A DNA stretch of 64,000 nucleotides from Kaistia soli DSM 19436 (GTDB taxonomy: Bacteria > Pseudomonadota > Alphaproteobacteria > Rhizobiales > Kaistiaceae), in assembly GCF_900129325.1 (NCBI RefSeq), contig NZ_FQUP01000006.1:124001-188000 (forward strand). The letters run 5' to 3'. Positions 35,873 through 44,991 of this stretch are shown here, in pieces; position 1 is the stretch's first letter, and every line of letters starts with the position of its first letter. The position numbers and the translations under genes are program-made. The notes under the pieces were generated by a model. It saw only the letters and a program-made list of their open reading frames with translations. It had not been told where the DNA came from and made no database searches.

Positions 35873-36286
35873 CTATTTGCGGGTAGCGAGGAGGTCGCGG
35901 ATTTCCCGGAGCAGGGCCACGTCTTCTGGGGTGGCTGCGGGGGCGGGATCGGCCTTCTGCTGGCGCTTCATCGTGTTCATGCCCTTGACGATCATGAACA
36001 GGATCCAGGCGATGATGATGAAGTTGATCACCAGCGTCAGGAAGTTGCCATAGGCGATGGTCGCGCCGGCCTTGCGGGCCGCATCGAGCGTCGGCTGCGG
36101 ATCGCCGGCGAGCTGTATGTATTTGTTGGTGAAGTCGATGCCACCGGTGATCCGCCCGATGATCGGCATAATGATGTCATTGACGATCGACTGGACCAGC
36201 CCGCTGAAGGCGGCACCGATGATGATACCGATCGCGAGATCGACCATGTTGCCGCGCAAGGCGAATTCTCGAAATTCCTTCAGCAT
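35873..36286 (-). CDS. mscL: large-conductance mechanosensitive channel
   Basis: A 137-residue MscL, which opens under membrane tension to release solutes during hypo-osmotic shock. The N-terminal amphipathic helix ([13 protein letters not shown]), TM1 ([27 protein letters not shown] region), a periplasmic loop, TM2 ([21 protein letters not shown]) and the C-terminal helix with [13 protein letters not shown] are all present. The length is normal. Confidence 0.96.
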   Translation of the reverse strand: MLKEFREFALRGNMVDLAIGIIIGAAFSGLVQSIVNDIIMPIIGRITGGIDFTNKYIQLAGDPQPTLDAARKAGATIAYGNFLTLVINFIIIAWILFMIVKGMNTMKRQQKADPAPAATPEDVALLREIRDLLATRK

Positions 36287-36457
36287 TTCCGTTGCCCTTC
36301 TTTTTTCGGCGAATCCGGGTTTCGCGCCGCTCGATCCGTAACTCTAGCGGAGCGTGCAGCGGTGACAAGGAAGCGACATCACAGCGTCCTGATTGCGCAA
36401 TGTTGACGGCGCGATCCGATTTCGATTATGAGCCGCTCTCCAGCAGGAGCGCCGCCG

Positions 36458-36850
36458 ATGTACCGTGCCGTCACGCGATCGATCCAGGTCACGGTCGAGC
36501 CTAGTTTCATCGAGGACGAATCCTCACCCGGCGATGGCCGCTATGTCTGGGCCTACCATATCGAAATCGTCAATCTCGGGCTCGAAAGCGTGCAACTCCG
36601 CTCGCGCTTCTGGCGCATCACCGATGCAGCCGGCCGTACCGAGGAAGTGCGCGGGCGCGGCGTGGTCGGCAAGGAACCGACGCTGAAGCCCGGCGAGAGC
36701 TTCGAATATACCAGCGGTTGTCCGCTCACCACGCCATCCGGCATCATGGTGGGCACCTATCAGATGCAGACAGACGGCGGCGAGATGTTCGTGGTCGAGA
36801 TCCCGGCCTTTTCTCTCGACCTCCCCAACCAGGTCCGGATCGTCCACTGA
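36458..36850 (+). CDS. apaG: ApaG domain protein
   Basis: A 130-residue ApaG protein with an FN3-like beta-sandwich (about residues 5-128). Typical motifs: [33 protein letters not shown] with VVGKEP, and FEYTSGCPL. ApaG has been linked to Co2+/Mg2+ homeostasis and to polyphosphate-related binding, but its molecular role is unclear. AGGAGC precedes ATG 36458; an earlier in-frame ATG at 36428 is less likely. Confidence 0.93.
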   Translation: MYRAVTRSIQVTVEPSFIEDESSPGDGRYVWAYHIEIVNLGLESVQLRSRFWRITDAAGRTEEVRGRGVVGKEPTLKPGESFEYTSGCPLTTPSGIMVGTYQMQTDGGEMFVVEIPAFSLDLPNQVRIVH

Positions 36851-36861
36851 CCCCCGGCGGG

Positions 36862-36912
36862 CTAGATCGCCAGACGTCCTGGCGGACGCTCAAGCGGCGA
36901 TCTAGCTCTTTG
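36862..36912. terminator. bidirectional-type hairpin between apaG and hslO
   Basis: A 10-bp perfect inverted repeat (CTAGATCGCC at 36862-36871 with GGCGATCTAG at 36896-36905) lies between the convergent apaG and hslO genes and is followed on the plus strand by CTCTTTGC. The loop is 24 bases and contains a smaller stem. The weak T tract makes intrinsic termination uncertain. Confidence 0.4.
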
Positions 36913-36964
36913 CTTTCGCATCGGATTCTCCCGAAACCCGGATTCCACTCTTCGGTCCGATGCT

Positions 36965-37957
36965 CTAGGACAGGAATTCGGCCGGGTCGAAGTTGTATTT
37001 GAGGCCGCAGAATTCGCAGGTCACGGTGATCGCGCCGTCCTCGATCGATTCCGTGATCTCCTCGGCGGAGAATGAGCGGAGCACGCCGACGATGCGCTCG
37101 CGCGAGCAGGAACACTGGTCGCGCACAGCCGTCGGATCGAAGACGCGCACGCCACGCTCATGGAAGAGACGATAGAGCAGCCGCTCGGCCGGCACTTCCG
37201 GATCGATCAGTTCGTGATCTTCCGTCGTGCTGACCAGCGACTTCGCCTCGACCCAGGCGTCGTCGTCATCTTCGTCTTCATCGTCGAGACCGCCGGGCGC
37301 ATCGCCACCGGGCAAATCGCGCTGCCGCATGCGATCCTCGGATTGCGGCAAGAACTGAACCAGCAGGCCGCCGGCACGCCAGCTATGTGCCACCTTGCCG
37401 TCCTCGCGGGTCATCATCTCGGCGACCGCGAGGCGGACGGCCGTCGGAATCTGCTCCGACTGCGCGAAATAAGTGTGCGCCACATCCTCGAGGCTGGAAC
37501 CGTCGAGAGAGACGATGCCCTGATAGCGGCTGGTGTGAACGCCCTGGTCGATCGTCATGGCGAGGATGCCGTTGCCGAGCAGAGCAGCCGGCTCGAGCGT
37601 GCCCTCGGCCTCCATCTCCGCCACCCGCTCGGCATCGAAACGGGCATAGGCCCTGAGATTACCAGGCGTGCGAAAGTCGACGACGAGCATGTCGACCGGC
37701 CCGTCAGTCTGTGTCTGCAGCAGGAACTGCCCCTCGAATTTCAGCGACGAGCCGAGCAGAACGCCAAGCACGATCGCCTCGCCAAGCAGCTTGGAAACCG
37801 GCGGCGGATAATCATGCCGGGCTAGCATAGACGAAAGGGCCGGCCCCATCTGAATGACGCGGCCGCGCACGTCGAGGCCTTCGACCTCGAAGGGCAGCAC
37901 GGCATCATCGCCCGCCGGCTGGACCGAGCGGGGCCCGAGATTTCCGATTTCCGACAT
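36965..37957 (-). CDS. hslO: Hsp33 redox-regulated chaperone
   Basis: A 330-residue cytosolic holdase activated by oxidation. The zinc-binding cysteines are intact as CSC (QCSCSRERI) and, 28 residues later, CEFC (TCEFCGLKYNF). A long acidic insert (GGLDDEDEDDDDAW) lies between the N-terminal domain and the linker. ATG 37957 starts MSEIGNLG. It is the third gene of an argD-argF-hslO unit, 4 bases after argF. Confidence 0.95.
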   Translation of the reverse strand: MSEIGNLGPRSVQPAGDDAVLPFEVEGLDVRGRVIQMGPALSSMLARHDYPPPVSKLLGEAIVLGVLLGSSLKFEGQFLLQTQTDGPVDMLVVDFRTPGNLRAYARFDAERVAEMEAEGTLEPAALLGNGILAMTIDQGVHTSRYQGIVSLDGSSLEDVAHTYFAQSEQIPTAVRLAVAEMMTREDGKVAHSWRAGGLLVQFLPQSEDRMRQRDLPGGDAPGGLDDEDEDDDDAWVEAKSLVSTTEDHELIDPEVPAERLLYRLFHERGVRVFDPTAVRDQCSCSRERIVGVLRSFSAEEITESIEDGAITVTCEFCGLKYNFDPAEFLS

Positions 37958-37961
37958 TAGG

Positions 37962-38882
37962 CTACTCCGTCTCGCCGCCCATCGCCCAGGCAAGAATGCC
38001 CTTCTGCGCGTGCAGGCGGTTTTCGGCTTCGTCAAACACGACCGATTGCGGACCGTCCATGACCTCAGCCGTCACCTCCTCGCCGCGATGGGCGGGCAGG
38101 CAATGCATAAAGATCGCATCCTGGCGGGCGCGCCCCATCAACCGCGCATTGACCTGATAGGGCTTCAGCAGGTTGTGACGCCGCTCGGCCTCGCTGTCGC
38201 CCATCGAAACCCAGGTGTCCGTGACGATGCAGTCCGCATCGGCGGCGGCCCATTCGGCTTCCTCGCCGGCGACAACGGCCGCATTGGCCGTGCGTGCCCA
38301 ATCGAGCAGGCGGCGCGAGGGCGCAAGTTCGGGGGGCGTCGCGATCTTCAGGCTGAAGTCGAAACGTGCGGCAGCATGGACCCAGGAGGCAAGCACATTG
38401 TTGCTGTCGCCGACCCAGGCCACCGTGCGGCCCTTGATCGGACCACGATGGTCCTCGAAGGTCAGAATGTCGGCCATCACCTGGCAGGGATGGGACCGGC
38501 GGGTGAGCCCGTTGATCACCGGAACCGTGGCGTTGGCCGCGAGCTCGGCCAGCGCATCCTGGTCGAGGATCCGGATCATGATGCCGTCGACATAGCGCGA
38601 CATGACGCGCGCGGTGTCGGCGATGGTCTCGCCGCGGCCAAGTTGCATCTCGGCGCCAGTCAGCATCAAGGTCTGGCCGCCGAGTTCGCGCATGCCGACA
38701 TCGAACGAAACGCGGGTGCGGGTCGAGGGCTGTTCGAAGACGAGCGCCAGCACCTTGCCGGCCAGCGGCCCGACACCGTCACGCGCGCCATCGCGCGCCG
38801 CGCGCAGCGTCCGCGCGCGGTCGAGAATGCCGTTCAGAGTCGCTGAATCGAAATCGGCGAGATCGAGAAAATGCCTGGTCAT
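37962..38882 (-). CDS. argF: ornithine carbamoyltransferase (anabolic)
   Basis: A 306-residue transferase converting ornithine and carbamoyl phosphate to citrulline in arginine synthesis. The carbamoyl-phosphate motif STRTR (in [11 protein letters not shown]), the HPCQ motif ([11 protein letters not shown]), WVGDSNNV and the late HCLPAHRG are present. It lies 10 bases downstream of argD and 4 bases upstream of hslO. Confidence 0.96.
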   Translation of the reverse strand: MTRHFLDLADFDSATLNGILDRARTLRAARDGARDGVGPLAGKVLALVFEQPSTRTRVSFDVGMRELGGQTLMLTGAEMQLGRGETIADTARVMSRYVDGIMIRILDQDALAELAANATVPVINGLTRRSHPCQVMADILTFEDHRGPIKGRTVAWVGDSNNVLASWVHAAARFDFSLKIATPPELAPSRRLLDWARTANAAVVAGEEAEWAAADADCIVTDTWVSMGDSEAERRHNLLKPYQVNARLMGRARQDAIFMHCLPAHRGEEVTAEVMDGPQSVVFDEAENRLHAQKGILAWAMGGETE

Positions 38883-38892
38883 GATGGTCCGA

Positions 38893-40110
38893 TCAGGCTT
38901 CGAGCCGCGCCGGCGTCAGGGCCGCTGCCGCCGCTTCGAGCTTCGCGACCGCGGCATCGACCTCCTCGCGGCCGACGGTGAGCGGCGGCAGCAGGCGCAC
39001 GACATTGTCGCCGGCACCCGCAACCAGCATATGCTGCGCGCGCAGCGCAGCGACGATCTCCGGCGCCGGCTTGACGCCATGCAGGCCGACAAGCAGTCCC
39101 TCGCCGCGGACGCCATCGAAAACATCCGGATGCTGGTCGACCAGCGCCGCAAGGCGCTGCTTCAGATAAATGCCGGTCTCGCGCACGTGATCCAGGAAAC
39201 CATCCGCCAGAACCACGTCGAGCACTGCATTGCCGACGGCCATGGCCAGCGGATTGCCGCCGAAGGTCGTGCCATGCGTGCCCGGCGTCATGCCCTTGGC
39301 GGCCTCGTTGGTCGCAAGGCAGGCGCCGAGCGGAAAGCCGCCGCCGATGCCCTTCGCCAGAGTGAGGATATCCGGCGTGATGCCGGTCCACTCATAAGCG
39401 AACAGCTTGCCGGTGCGTCCAACCCCGGTCTGAACCTCGTCCATGATCAGCAGCAGGCCCTCGGCGTCGCAAAGAGTGCGCAATTCGCGCAGGAAGCCGT
39501 TGGAGAAGGCGCGCACGCCGCCCTCGCCCTGGATCGGCTCGATCATGATCGCAGCCGTCTCAGGCGTCACAGCAGCCTTGACGAGCGAAATGTCGCCAAA
39601 TGCGACCTGGTCGAAGCCGTCGGCCTTCGGACCGAAGCCGTCGAGATATTTCTGCTGACCGCCTGCCGCGAGGGTCGCGAGCGTCCGGCCATGGAAGGCG
39701 CCTTCGACCGTGACGATATGGTAGCGCTCGGGACGGCCGCTCACATAGTGGTAGCGCCGCGCCGTCTTGATCGCGCACTCATTGGCTTCCGCGCCCGAAT
39801 TGGCGAAGAACACCCGGTCGGCGAAGCTCGCATCCACCAGCCGCTCGGCAAGACGCTCCTGGCCCGGAATGCGGAACAGGTTCGAGGTATGCCACAGCTT
39901 GCCGGCCTGCTCGGTCAAGGCAGCGACGAGCGTCGGGTTGGCGTGTCCAAGCGAATTGACCGCAATGCCGGCGGAGAAATCGAGATAGGCCTCGCCCTCG
40001 GGCGTGAAGAGCCATGCGCCCTCGCCTCGTTCGAATGCGAGCGGGGCGCGCGCGAATGTGTCGAACAGGGCGTTGGAAGCCGTGGGTACGCTGGATGCGG
40101 GGGCGCTCAT
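38893..40110 (-). CDS. argD: acetylornithine aminotransferase
   Basis: A 405-residue class III aminotransferase for N-acetylornithine in arginine synthesis (often also succinyl-diaminopimelate in lysine synthesis). Motifs: [40 protein letters not shown] and [14 protein letters not shown] with the PLP lysine. GAGGAGGG precedes the ATG. Its leader carries a promoter and a terminator-type hairpin, suggesting attenuation of the whole argD-argF-hslO unit. Confidence 0.96.
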   Translation of the reverse strand: MSAPASSVPTASNALFDTFARAPLAFERGEGAWLFTPEGEAYLDFSAGIAVNSLGHANPTLVAALTEQAGKLWHTSNLFRIPGQERLAERLVDASFADRVFFANSGAEANECAIKTARRYHYVSGRPERYHIVTVEGAFHGRTLATLAAGGQQKYLDGFGPKADGFDQVAFGDISLVKAAVTPETAAIMIEPIQGEGGVRAFSNGFLRELRTLCDAEGLLLIMDEVQTGVGRTGKLFAYEWTGITPDILTLAKGIGGGFPLGACLATNEAAKGMTPGTHGTTFGGNPLAMAVGNAVLDVVLADGFLDHVRETGIYLKQRLAALVDQHPDVFDGVRGEGLLVGLHGVKPAPEIVAALRAQHMLVAGAGDNVVRLLPPLTVGREEVDAAVAKLEAAAAALTPARLEA

Positions 40111-40147
40111 TTGCCCTCCTCGGGTCTGGCCGCAGATTGCCGGATGC

Positions 40148-40196
40148 TAAAAAACCAAAGGTGCCACCCGAGGCCGTCGCGCCGGGCAGCACCTTT
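40148..40196 (-). terminator. leader terminator/attenuator hairpin upstream of argD
   Basis: Read on the minus strand, arms AAAGGTGCTGCCCG (40183-40196) and CGGGTGGCACCTTT (40157-40170) form a 14-bp stem with two G-T pairs and a 12-base loop, then GGTTTTTT. The T tract ends about 38 bases before the argD ATG. The plus-strand copy also ends in five T, so it may work both ways. There is no upstream minus-strand gene for it to terminate. Confidence 0.7.
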
Positions 40197-40206
40197 TTGC
40201 GTTGCC

Positions 40207-40237
40207 CTTATATCACGGTCGTGACGTTTTCTGTCAA
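40207..40237 (-). promoter_or_regulatory. argD promoter with internal dyad operator
   Basis: On the minus strand TTGACA (40232-40237) and TATAAG (40207-40212) are separated by 19 bases. The spacer contains the perfect dyad TCACG-AC-CGTGA (40213-40224), a plausible repressor site next to the -10. Transcription would begin just before the leader hairpin. Confidence 0.6.
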
Positions 40238-40284
40238 TGGAGGGCAGCCATCCACAGCCGCGCAGGCGGCTAAGCGATTGACGC

Positions 40285-40487
40285 GACTCAAACTTCCGCT
40301 CGGCAGGCCTTAGCTGGGGAAAACAGCAAGAACAGTCGCCGCGATTCCCCCCGACTCTTGTCAGAGAGTCACGCCATATAGTAGCTTAACGCTCGTTAAG
40401 ATACGAAATATCGAGCGACAGTCCTCCCTGAACAATGTGTCGAGTCTGTCGTCGTCCGCAGTCCAGGACGGCGTTCATCAGGGATTC
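40285..40487. promoter_or_regulatory. cluster of six GANTC (CcrM methylation) sites at the gcrA promoter
   Basis: GANTC sites start at 40285, 40343, 40353, 40366, 40442 and 40483. GcrA is recruited to promoters bearing CcrM-methylated GANTC, and gcrA itself is under cell-cycle control in Caulobacter. Random DNA of even composition would give about one site per 256 bases. Confidence 0.7.
40385..40400 (+). promoter_or_regulatory. CtrA-like palindrome upstream of gcrA
   Basis: The 16-base perfect palindrome CTTAACGCTCGTTAAG contains two TTAA half-sites six bases apart. The CtrA consensus has seven. It lies about 120 bases upstream of gcrA. CtrA represses gcrA in Caulobacter, which makes this a sensible candidate. 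Confidence 0.5.
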
Positions 40488-40518
40488 GGGCTGTCTCTCC
40501 GACGGACAAGGATTTGCT

Positions 40519-41061
40519 ATGACTTGGACGGACGAACGGGTTGAGTTGCTGAAGAAGCTCTGGATCGACGGGCTAAGTGCCAGTCAGATCGCAACCGAGC
40601 TCGGCGGGGTAACGCGCAATGCCGTGATCGGCAAGGTGCACCGGCTGAGCCTGTCCGGAAGGGCAAAACCGGCCTCCGCGCCGACCGCCCGCGCCCGGAA
40701 GCCCGCCGTAGCGACTGGTCGCACCGGCATCGCCCCGCGGGGCGTAGCGCCGACGGCCCGGCCGCTGGTCGCCGGCAACACCGCGTTGAAACCGCTGGTG
40801 CAGACCGCGCCCGAACCGCGCCGCGCGATGCGCGCCGAGGCCTCGGACTCCGTCGTGGTGCCGATCAGCCTGCATGCGACGATCCTGACGCTCACCGAGC
40901 AGACCTGCAAATGGCCGATCGGCGATCCGAGCACCGAGGACTTCCATTTCTGCGGCCAGCGTTCGGGCAGCGGCATTCCCTACTGCGAATATCACTCGCG
41001 CATCGCCTACCAGCCGGTCCATGACCGCAGGCGCGAGCGCAAGGTGATGGTCGGCGCCTGA
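40519..41061 (+). CDS. gcrA: GcrA cell cycle regulator
   Basis: A 180-residue GcrA protein, the alphaproteobacterial sigma70-associated activator that reads CcrM-methylated GANTC promoters. The N-terminal DNA-binding domain (MTWTDERVELLKKLWIDGLS, then IATELGGVTRNAVIGKVHRL, residues 1-45) and the C-terminal sigma-binding domain with CKWPIGDP, FCGQ and YCEYHSRIAY are intact, joined by a Pro/Ala/Arg-rich linker. AAGGA precedes ATG 40519. The methylation-site cluster upstream fits cell-cycle autoregulation. Confidence 0.95.
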   Translation: MTWTDERVELLKKLWIDGLSASQIATELGGVTRNAVIGKVHRLSLSGRAKPASAPTARARKPAVATGRTGIAPRGVAPTARPLVAGNTALKPLVQTAPEPRRAMRAEASDSVVVPISLHATILTLTEQTCKWPIGDPSTEDFHFCGQRSGSGIPYCEYHSRIAYQPVHDRRRERKVMVGA

Positions 41062-41162
41062 GCCGCCTTTGATTCCGTTCCTCCGGCGGCCTCGCGGCCG
41101 GAGGAACAATGCCCACGGCCGGCCGCTTGATCGTGGCGCGAAATCGGCGAAACTGTCGACCC

Positions 41163-41840
41163 ATGGTCAGAGGGAAGGCGCCGTCGCCCGTGATGAATCC
41201 CGCCGAGCCGGCGCGCGCCCACCATACCAAGAAGCGCACGCGCATCCAGGAAGCGAACGAGCAGCGCATCCTCGATGCGGCGCTCGAGGTCTTTTCGAGC
41301 TATGGCCTGCGCGGCTCGACGATCGACCAGATCGCGGCCGGTGCCGGCATGACCAAGCCGAACCTCCTCTATTATTTTCGCCGCAAGGACGACATTTACC
41401 TGTCGGTGCTGAAGCGCACGCTCGAGGCCTGGCTGCAGCCGCTTGAGGCGCTCGGTGCGGGTGATGATCCGCGCGGAGAGTTGCGCGTCTATATCGACCG
41501 CAAGCTCGAAATGTCGCGCGACAATCCGAAGGCTTCCCGCCTCTATGCCATGGAGATGCTGCAGGGCGCACCGGTGCTCGGGCTCATCCTCGGCACGCGC
41601 CTCAAATCGCTTGTCGACGAGAAGGCTGCCCTGATGCAGCGCTGGATCGCCGAAGGCCGCATGGCGCCTGTCGATCCCTATCACCTCATCTTCATGGTCT
41701 GGGCGACGACGCAGCATTATGCCGACTTCGAGGTCCAGATTCGCTCTGTGCTCGGCGACAAGGCGACGGACGACCGCCACTTCGAGGCCGCGACGCGCGC
41801 CCTCGAAGACGTGATACTCGGCGGAATCTTCCGGCGATAG
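41163..41840 (+). CDS. TetR family regulator, RutR-like
   Basis: A 225-residue TetR repressor. The N-terminal HTH (RILDAALEVFSSYGLRGSTI, then TKPNLLYYF, about residues 35-75) is followed by a YcdC/RutR-type C-terminal domain (DDIYLSVLKRTLEAWL, MEMLQGAPVLG). RutR senses uracil or thymine and controls pyrimidine use. preT-preA lies about 2 kb downstream with a RutR-like operator, supporting this role. ATG 41163 was chosen; 41193 is an alternative. Confidence 0.82.
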   Translation: MVRGKAPSPVMNPAEPARAHHTKKRTRIQEANEQRILDAALEVFSSYGLRGSTIDQIAAGAGMTKPNLLYYFRRKDDIYLSVLKRTLEAWLQPLEALGAGDDPRGELRVYIDRKLEMSRDNPKASRLYAMEMLQGAPVLGLILGTRLKSLVDEKAALMQRWIAEGRMAPVDPYHLIFMVWATTQHYADFEVQIRSVLGDKATDDRHFEAATRALEDVILGGIFRR

Positions 41841-41891
41841 CACCCACCGGCGGCCATCGGCTCGACCGCAGATTGCTCCACTTCGGCCGTC

Positions 41892-42626
41892 TCAGTCCTG
41901 GGCCGTGGGTCTGATGACGATACTGCCAACCTCGACATCGTCAGGCTGATCAATCGCAAATGCGATCCCCCTGGCGATCGCGGTTGGCGATATGGCCATC
42001 GCCCCGAGACGGGCTGCCAGCGCCCCCCTAACCGCCGTGTCCGAAACCGAGTCGCCCAGATTGGTTGCGATCATGCCCGGTGACACTTCCGTAACCCGCA
42101 GATGCGGGCCTGACTCCTGCCTCAGGGCCTCGCTGATGGTGCGTACGGCATTCTTGGTGGCAGCGTAGACGCCCATGGTCGGCACGATCTTGATACCGGC
42201 CGTCGAGACGACGTTGACGACATGGCCGCTTCGCTGGCGTTCAAAGATCGGCAGCGCTGCGGCGATACCATGGAGCGTGCCTCGGAGATTGACGTCGATC
42301 ATCGCGTCCCAATCCTCGACCCGCAGGGCGTCAAAGCGCGAGATCGGACTGATGCCAGCATTGTTGACGATGACATCGAGGCGGCCCGCGTGGTCGACCG
42401 CATGCTGCACGAGCGCCTCCAGGTCGGCACGGACGCGCACATCCGTCGCCTTATAGAATGCGCGTCCTCCTGCCGCGATGATGCCGCCGGCGATTTCGGC
42501 CAGCGCGTCCTCGCGTCGGGCCCCGAGAACCACCGTCGCCCCAGCCTCCGCCAGATGCAGGGCCGTCGCACGGCCGATACCGCTGCTCGCCCCGGTGATG
42601 ATCACAACCTTACCGCTGATGCCCAT
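41892..42626 (-). CDS. SDR family oxidoreductase
   Basis: A 244-residue classical SDR with TGASSGIG (residues 11-18), NNAG (near 88), catalytic Ser in VVSTAG and YAATK (Tyr-x3-Lys). Substrate unknown. GGAG precedes the ATG. It diverges from an AraC regulator across only 60 bases, so that regulator probably controls it. Confidence 0.9.
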   Translation of the reverse strand: MGISGKVVIITGASSGIGRATALHLAEAGATVVLGARREDALAEIAGGIIAAGGRAFYKATDVRVRADLEALVQHAVDHAGRLDVIVNNAGISPISRFDALRVEDWDAMIDVNLRGTLHGIAAALPIFERQRSGHVVNVVSTAGIKIVPTMGVYAATKNAVRTISEALRQESGPHLRVTEVSPGMIATNLGDSVSDTAVRGALAARLGAMAISPTAIARGIAFAIDQPDDVEVGSIVIRPTAQD

Positions 42627-42686
42627 ATTGATCTCCTTTCAGCAAAGGTAGTCACTCGGCATCAGACGATCTATGCTCAGAACGCC

Positions 42687-43598
42687 ATGAATCTCTCGCA
42701 ATCGTCTCGAATCGCGGACCCTCTTTCAGATGTCCTCTCTGTGCTTGAGGCGCGTCCGACCCGAACGACGCGTTTCGAGGGGGCCGGCGAATGGGCATTG
42801 TCCTTTCCGGCCCTCAAGCGGCTGAAGTTCGTCGCGCAACTCCGCGGAACGGGCTGGCTGATCCTGCCCGGCCTCTCTCCGCTGCGGATCGTGGCGGGGG
42901 ATTGCTGCCTGATCGGCCGCAGCGCCTACACGATCGCAAGCGATCCCACCGTGCCGCCGATCGAAGGGGCGCCGCTCTATGCGAACGGGAACGACATGGT
43001 TCATCTCGGCGGCGACGAGACGGTTGCGCTTGGCGGAGGGATCTCATTTGCGCCCGGCGCAGGCGGCTTCCTGCTCGACCTGCTCCCCCCGGTGATGCAC
43101 ATCTCCGGCTCCGCCCCGGAGTCAAAAGCGATCGCCGCCGTCCTGGCACTCCTGGATAGTGAAACATCAACGGCCGCGATGGGCCACGCAGTCGTCACGG
43201 CAAGGCTCGCCGAGGTTCTGATGGTTCAGGCCATCCGGGCATTAACCTCGGCGCCCGAGCTGATCGGCGGCTGGTTCGGAGCACTGGCAGACCCACGCCT
43301 CGGTCGGGCGCTCCGATGCTTTCACGGCGACATCGCACGGTCCTGGACCGTTGCCGATCTCGCAGCTGAGGCGGGGATGTCGCGCGCGGCGTTCTCGGCA
43401 GCCTTCACCTGTCAGGTCGGCCTGCCACCGCTTGCCTATGTCCGGAACTGGCGGATGACTCGCGCCCGTATCGCCCTGTCATCACGTCATGAGAGCGTCA
43501 AAAGCGTCGCGGCGGATGTCGGCTACCTGTCGGAGAGCGCCTTCGGGCATGCCTTCCGCCGACATTTCGGTGTCCCGCCGCGACAATGCGCAGGCTGA
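42687..43598 (+). CDS. AraC family transcriptional regulator (cupin_6 type)
   Basis: A 303-residue regulator with an N-terminal AraC-binding cupin domain (about residues 12-190; AGEWALSFP, LKFVAQLRGTGWL, GDCCLIGR) and a C-terminal double HTH (WTVADLAAEAGMSRAAFSAAF and VKSVAADVGYLSESAFGHAF with FRRHFGVPP). It is divergent from the adjacent SDR gene, the common arrangement for this subfamily. The effector is unknown. Confidence 0.9.
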   Translation: MNLSQSSRIADPLSDVLSVLEARPTRTTRFEGAGEWALSFPALKRLKFVAQLRGTGWLILPGLSPLRIVAGDCCLIGRSAYTIASDPTVPPIEGAPLYANGNDMVHLGGDETVALGGGISFAPGAGGFLLDLLPPVMHISGSAPESKAIAAVLALLDSETSTAAMGHAVVTARLAEVLMVQAIRALTSAPELIGGWFGALADPRLGRALRCFHGDIARSWTVADLAAEAGMSRAAFSAAFTCQVGLPPLAYVRNWRMTRARIALSSRHESVKSVAADVGYLSESAFGHAFRRHFGVPPRQCAG

Positions 43599-43654
43599 CC
43601 CGAGCGCTTGTCCTGCGCCGACTGACGGCGCAGAAAGCCCGGGCCATCCAGCCG

Positions 43655-44977
43655 CTATTCTGCCGGCTCTACCACCACGGCGGGCTTGGCCATCGGGTTG
43701 TTCGGATGCGTCGTCCAGTTGGCATATTCGCCGGTGACCGGGAAGCCGGTGCGCGGATCTGTGCCCGCCACCATCTCTTCCATCGTGATGCAATCCTGAA
43801 CCGGGCAGACATTGACGCAGAGATTGCAGCCGACACACTCGGCGTCGATGACCTCGAAATGGCGGATGCCGTCGACCATCGAGGTGATCGCCTGGTGCGA
43901 GGTGTCCTCGCAGGCGATGTGGCAGCGGCCGCACTTGATGCAGAGATCCTGGTCGATCCTCGCCTTGGCGACATAGTTGAGGTTGAGATACTGCCAGTCG
44001 GTGACATTTCCGACGGCCCGGCCGGTGATCTCGTCGACCGACGTGAAGCCGTGGCTGTCCATATATTCCGAGAGGCCGGTGATCATCTCCTGCACGATGC
44101 GGAAGCCATAGGTCATGGCCGCGGTGCAGACCTGCACATTGCCCGCACCGAGCGCCATGAATTCGACCGCGTCGCGCCAGGTCGTGACGCCGCCGATGCC
44201 GGAGATCGGCAGGCCGCGGGTCTCGGCGTCGCGGGCGATCTCGGCGGTCATGTTGAGCGCGATGGGCTTCACGGCCGGGCCGCAATAGCCACCATGGCTG
44301 CCCTTGCCATCGATCGAGGGCAGCGGCGAGAAGGTGTCGATATCGACGCCGATGATCGACGAGATCGTATTGATCAGCGAGACGGCATCGGCGCCGCCGC
44401 GCTTGGCGGCGCGCGCCGGCTGGCGGATGTCGGAGATGTTCGGCGTCAGCTTGACGATGACGGGCATGCGGCTGTGCTGCTTGCACCAGCGCGTGACCAT
44501 CTCGACATATTCCGGCACCTGTCCGACGGATGAGCCCATGCCACGCTCGGACATGCCATGCGGACAGCCGAAATTGAGCTCGATGCCGTCGCAGCCGGTC
44601 TCCTCGACCTTGGCAAGGATGTCTTTCCAGTAGTGCTCCTCGCACGGCACCATCAGCGAGACGACCAGCGCGCGATCGGGCCAGTCGCGCTTCACTTCCT
44701 TGATCTCGCGCAGATTGATCTCGAGCGGCCGGTCGGTGATCAGCTCGATATTGTTGAGGCCGATCAGGCGACGGTCGTTGGAATGGATCGCGCCATAGCG
44801 CGGGCCAGACACATTGACGACAGGCGGATCGGTACCGAGCGTCTTCCAGACAACGCCGCCCCAGCCATCCTTGAACGCGCGGACGACGTTGTAAGCCTTG
44901 TCGGTCGGCGGGGCCGAAGCGAGCCAGAACGGGTTCGGCGATTTGATGCCGATGAAGTTGGACGCGAGATTGGCCAT
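43655..44977 (-). CDS. preA: NAD-dependent dihydropyrimidine dehydrogenase subunit PreA
   Basis: A 440-residue subunit that reduces uracil and thymine to dihydropyrimidines, the first step of reductive pyrimidine catabolism. The FMN TIM barrel (residues 1-330; NFGCPHGMSERGMG, KLTPNISDI, GIGGVTTWRDA) is followed by a C-terminal ferredoxin domain with CIKCGRCHIAC and CVGCNLCVNVC binding two 4Fe-4S clusters. It lies 14 bases after preT. Confidence 0.95.
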   Translation of the reverse strand: MANLASNFIGIKSPNPFWLASAPPTDKAYNVVRAFKDGWGGVVWKTLGTDPPVVNVSGPRYGAIHSNDRRLIGLNNIELITDRPLEINLREIKEVKRDWPDRALVVSLMVPCEEHYWKDILAKVEETGCDGIELNFGCPHGMSERGMGSSVGQVPEYVEMVTRWCKQHSRMPVIVKLTPNISDIRQPARAAKRGGADAVSLINTISSIIGVDIDTFSPLPSIDGKGSHGGYCGPAVKPIALNMTAEIARDAETRGLPISGIGGVTTWRDAVEFMALGAGNVQVCTAAMTYGFRIVQEMITGLSEYMDSHGFTSVDEITGRAVGNVTDWQYLNLNYVAKARIDQDLCIKCGRCHIACEDTSHQAITSMVDGIRHFEVIDAECVGCNLCVNVCPVQDCITMEEMVAGTDPRTGFPVTGEYANWTTHPNNPMAKPAVVVEPAE

Positions 44978-44991
44978 GGCGATGCCTTCCC

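Larger units (their letters stand above)
40111..40518. other. divergent control region between argD and gcrA
   Basis: A 408-base gap without a gene. Its left part holds the argD leader with a terminator hairpin (40148-40196) and promoter (40207-40237). The centre and right carry six GANTC sites (40285-40487) and a 16-bp CtrA-like palindrome (40385-40400) belonging to gcrA. The middle stretch 40375-40420 is distinctly AT-richer than its surroundings. Confidence 0.7.
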
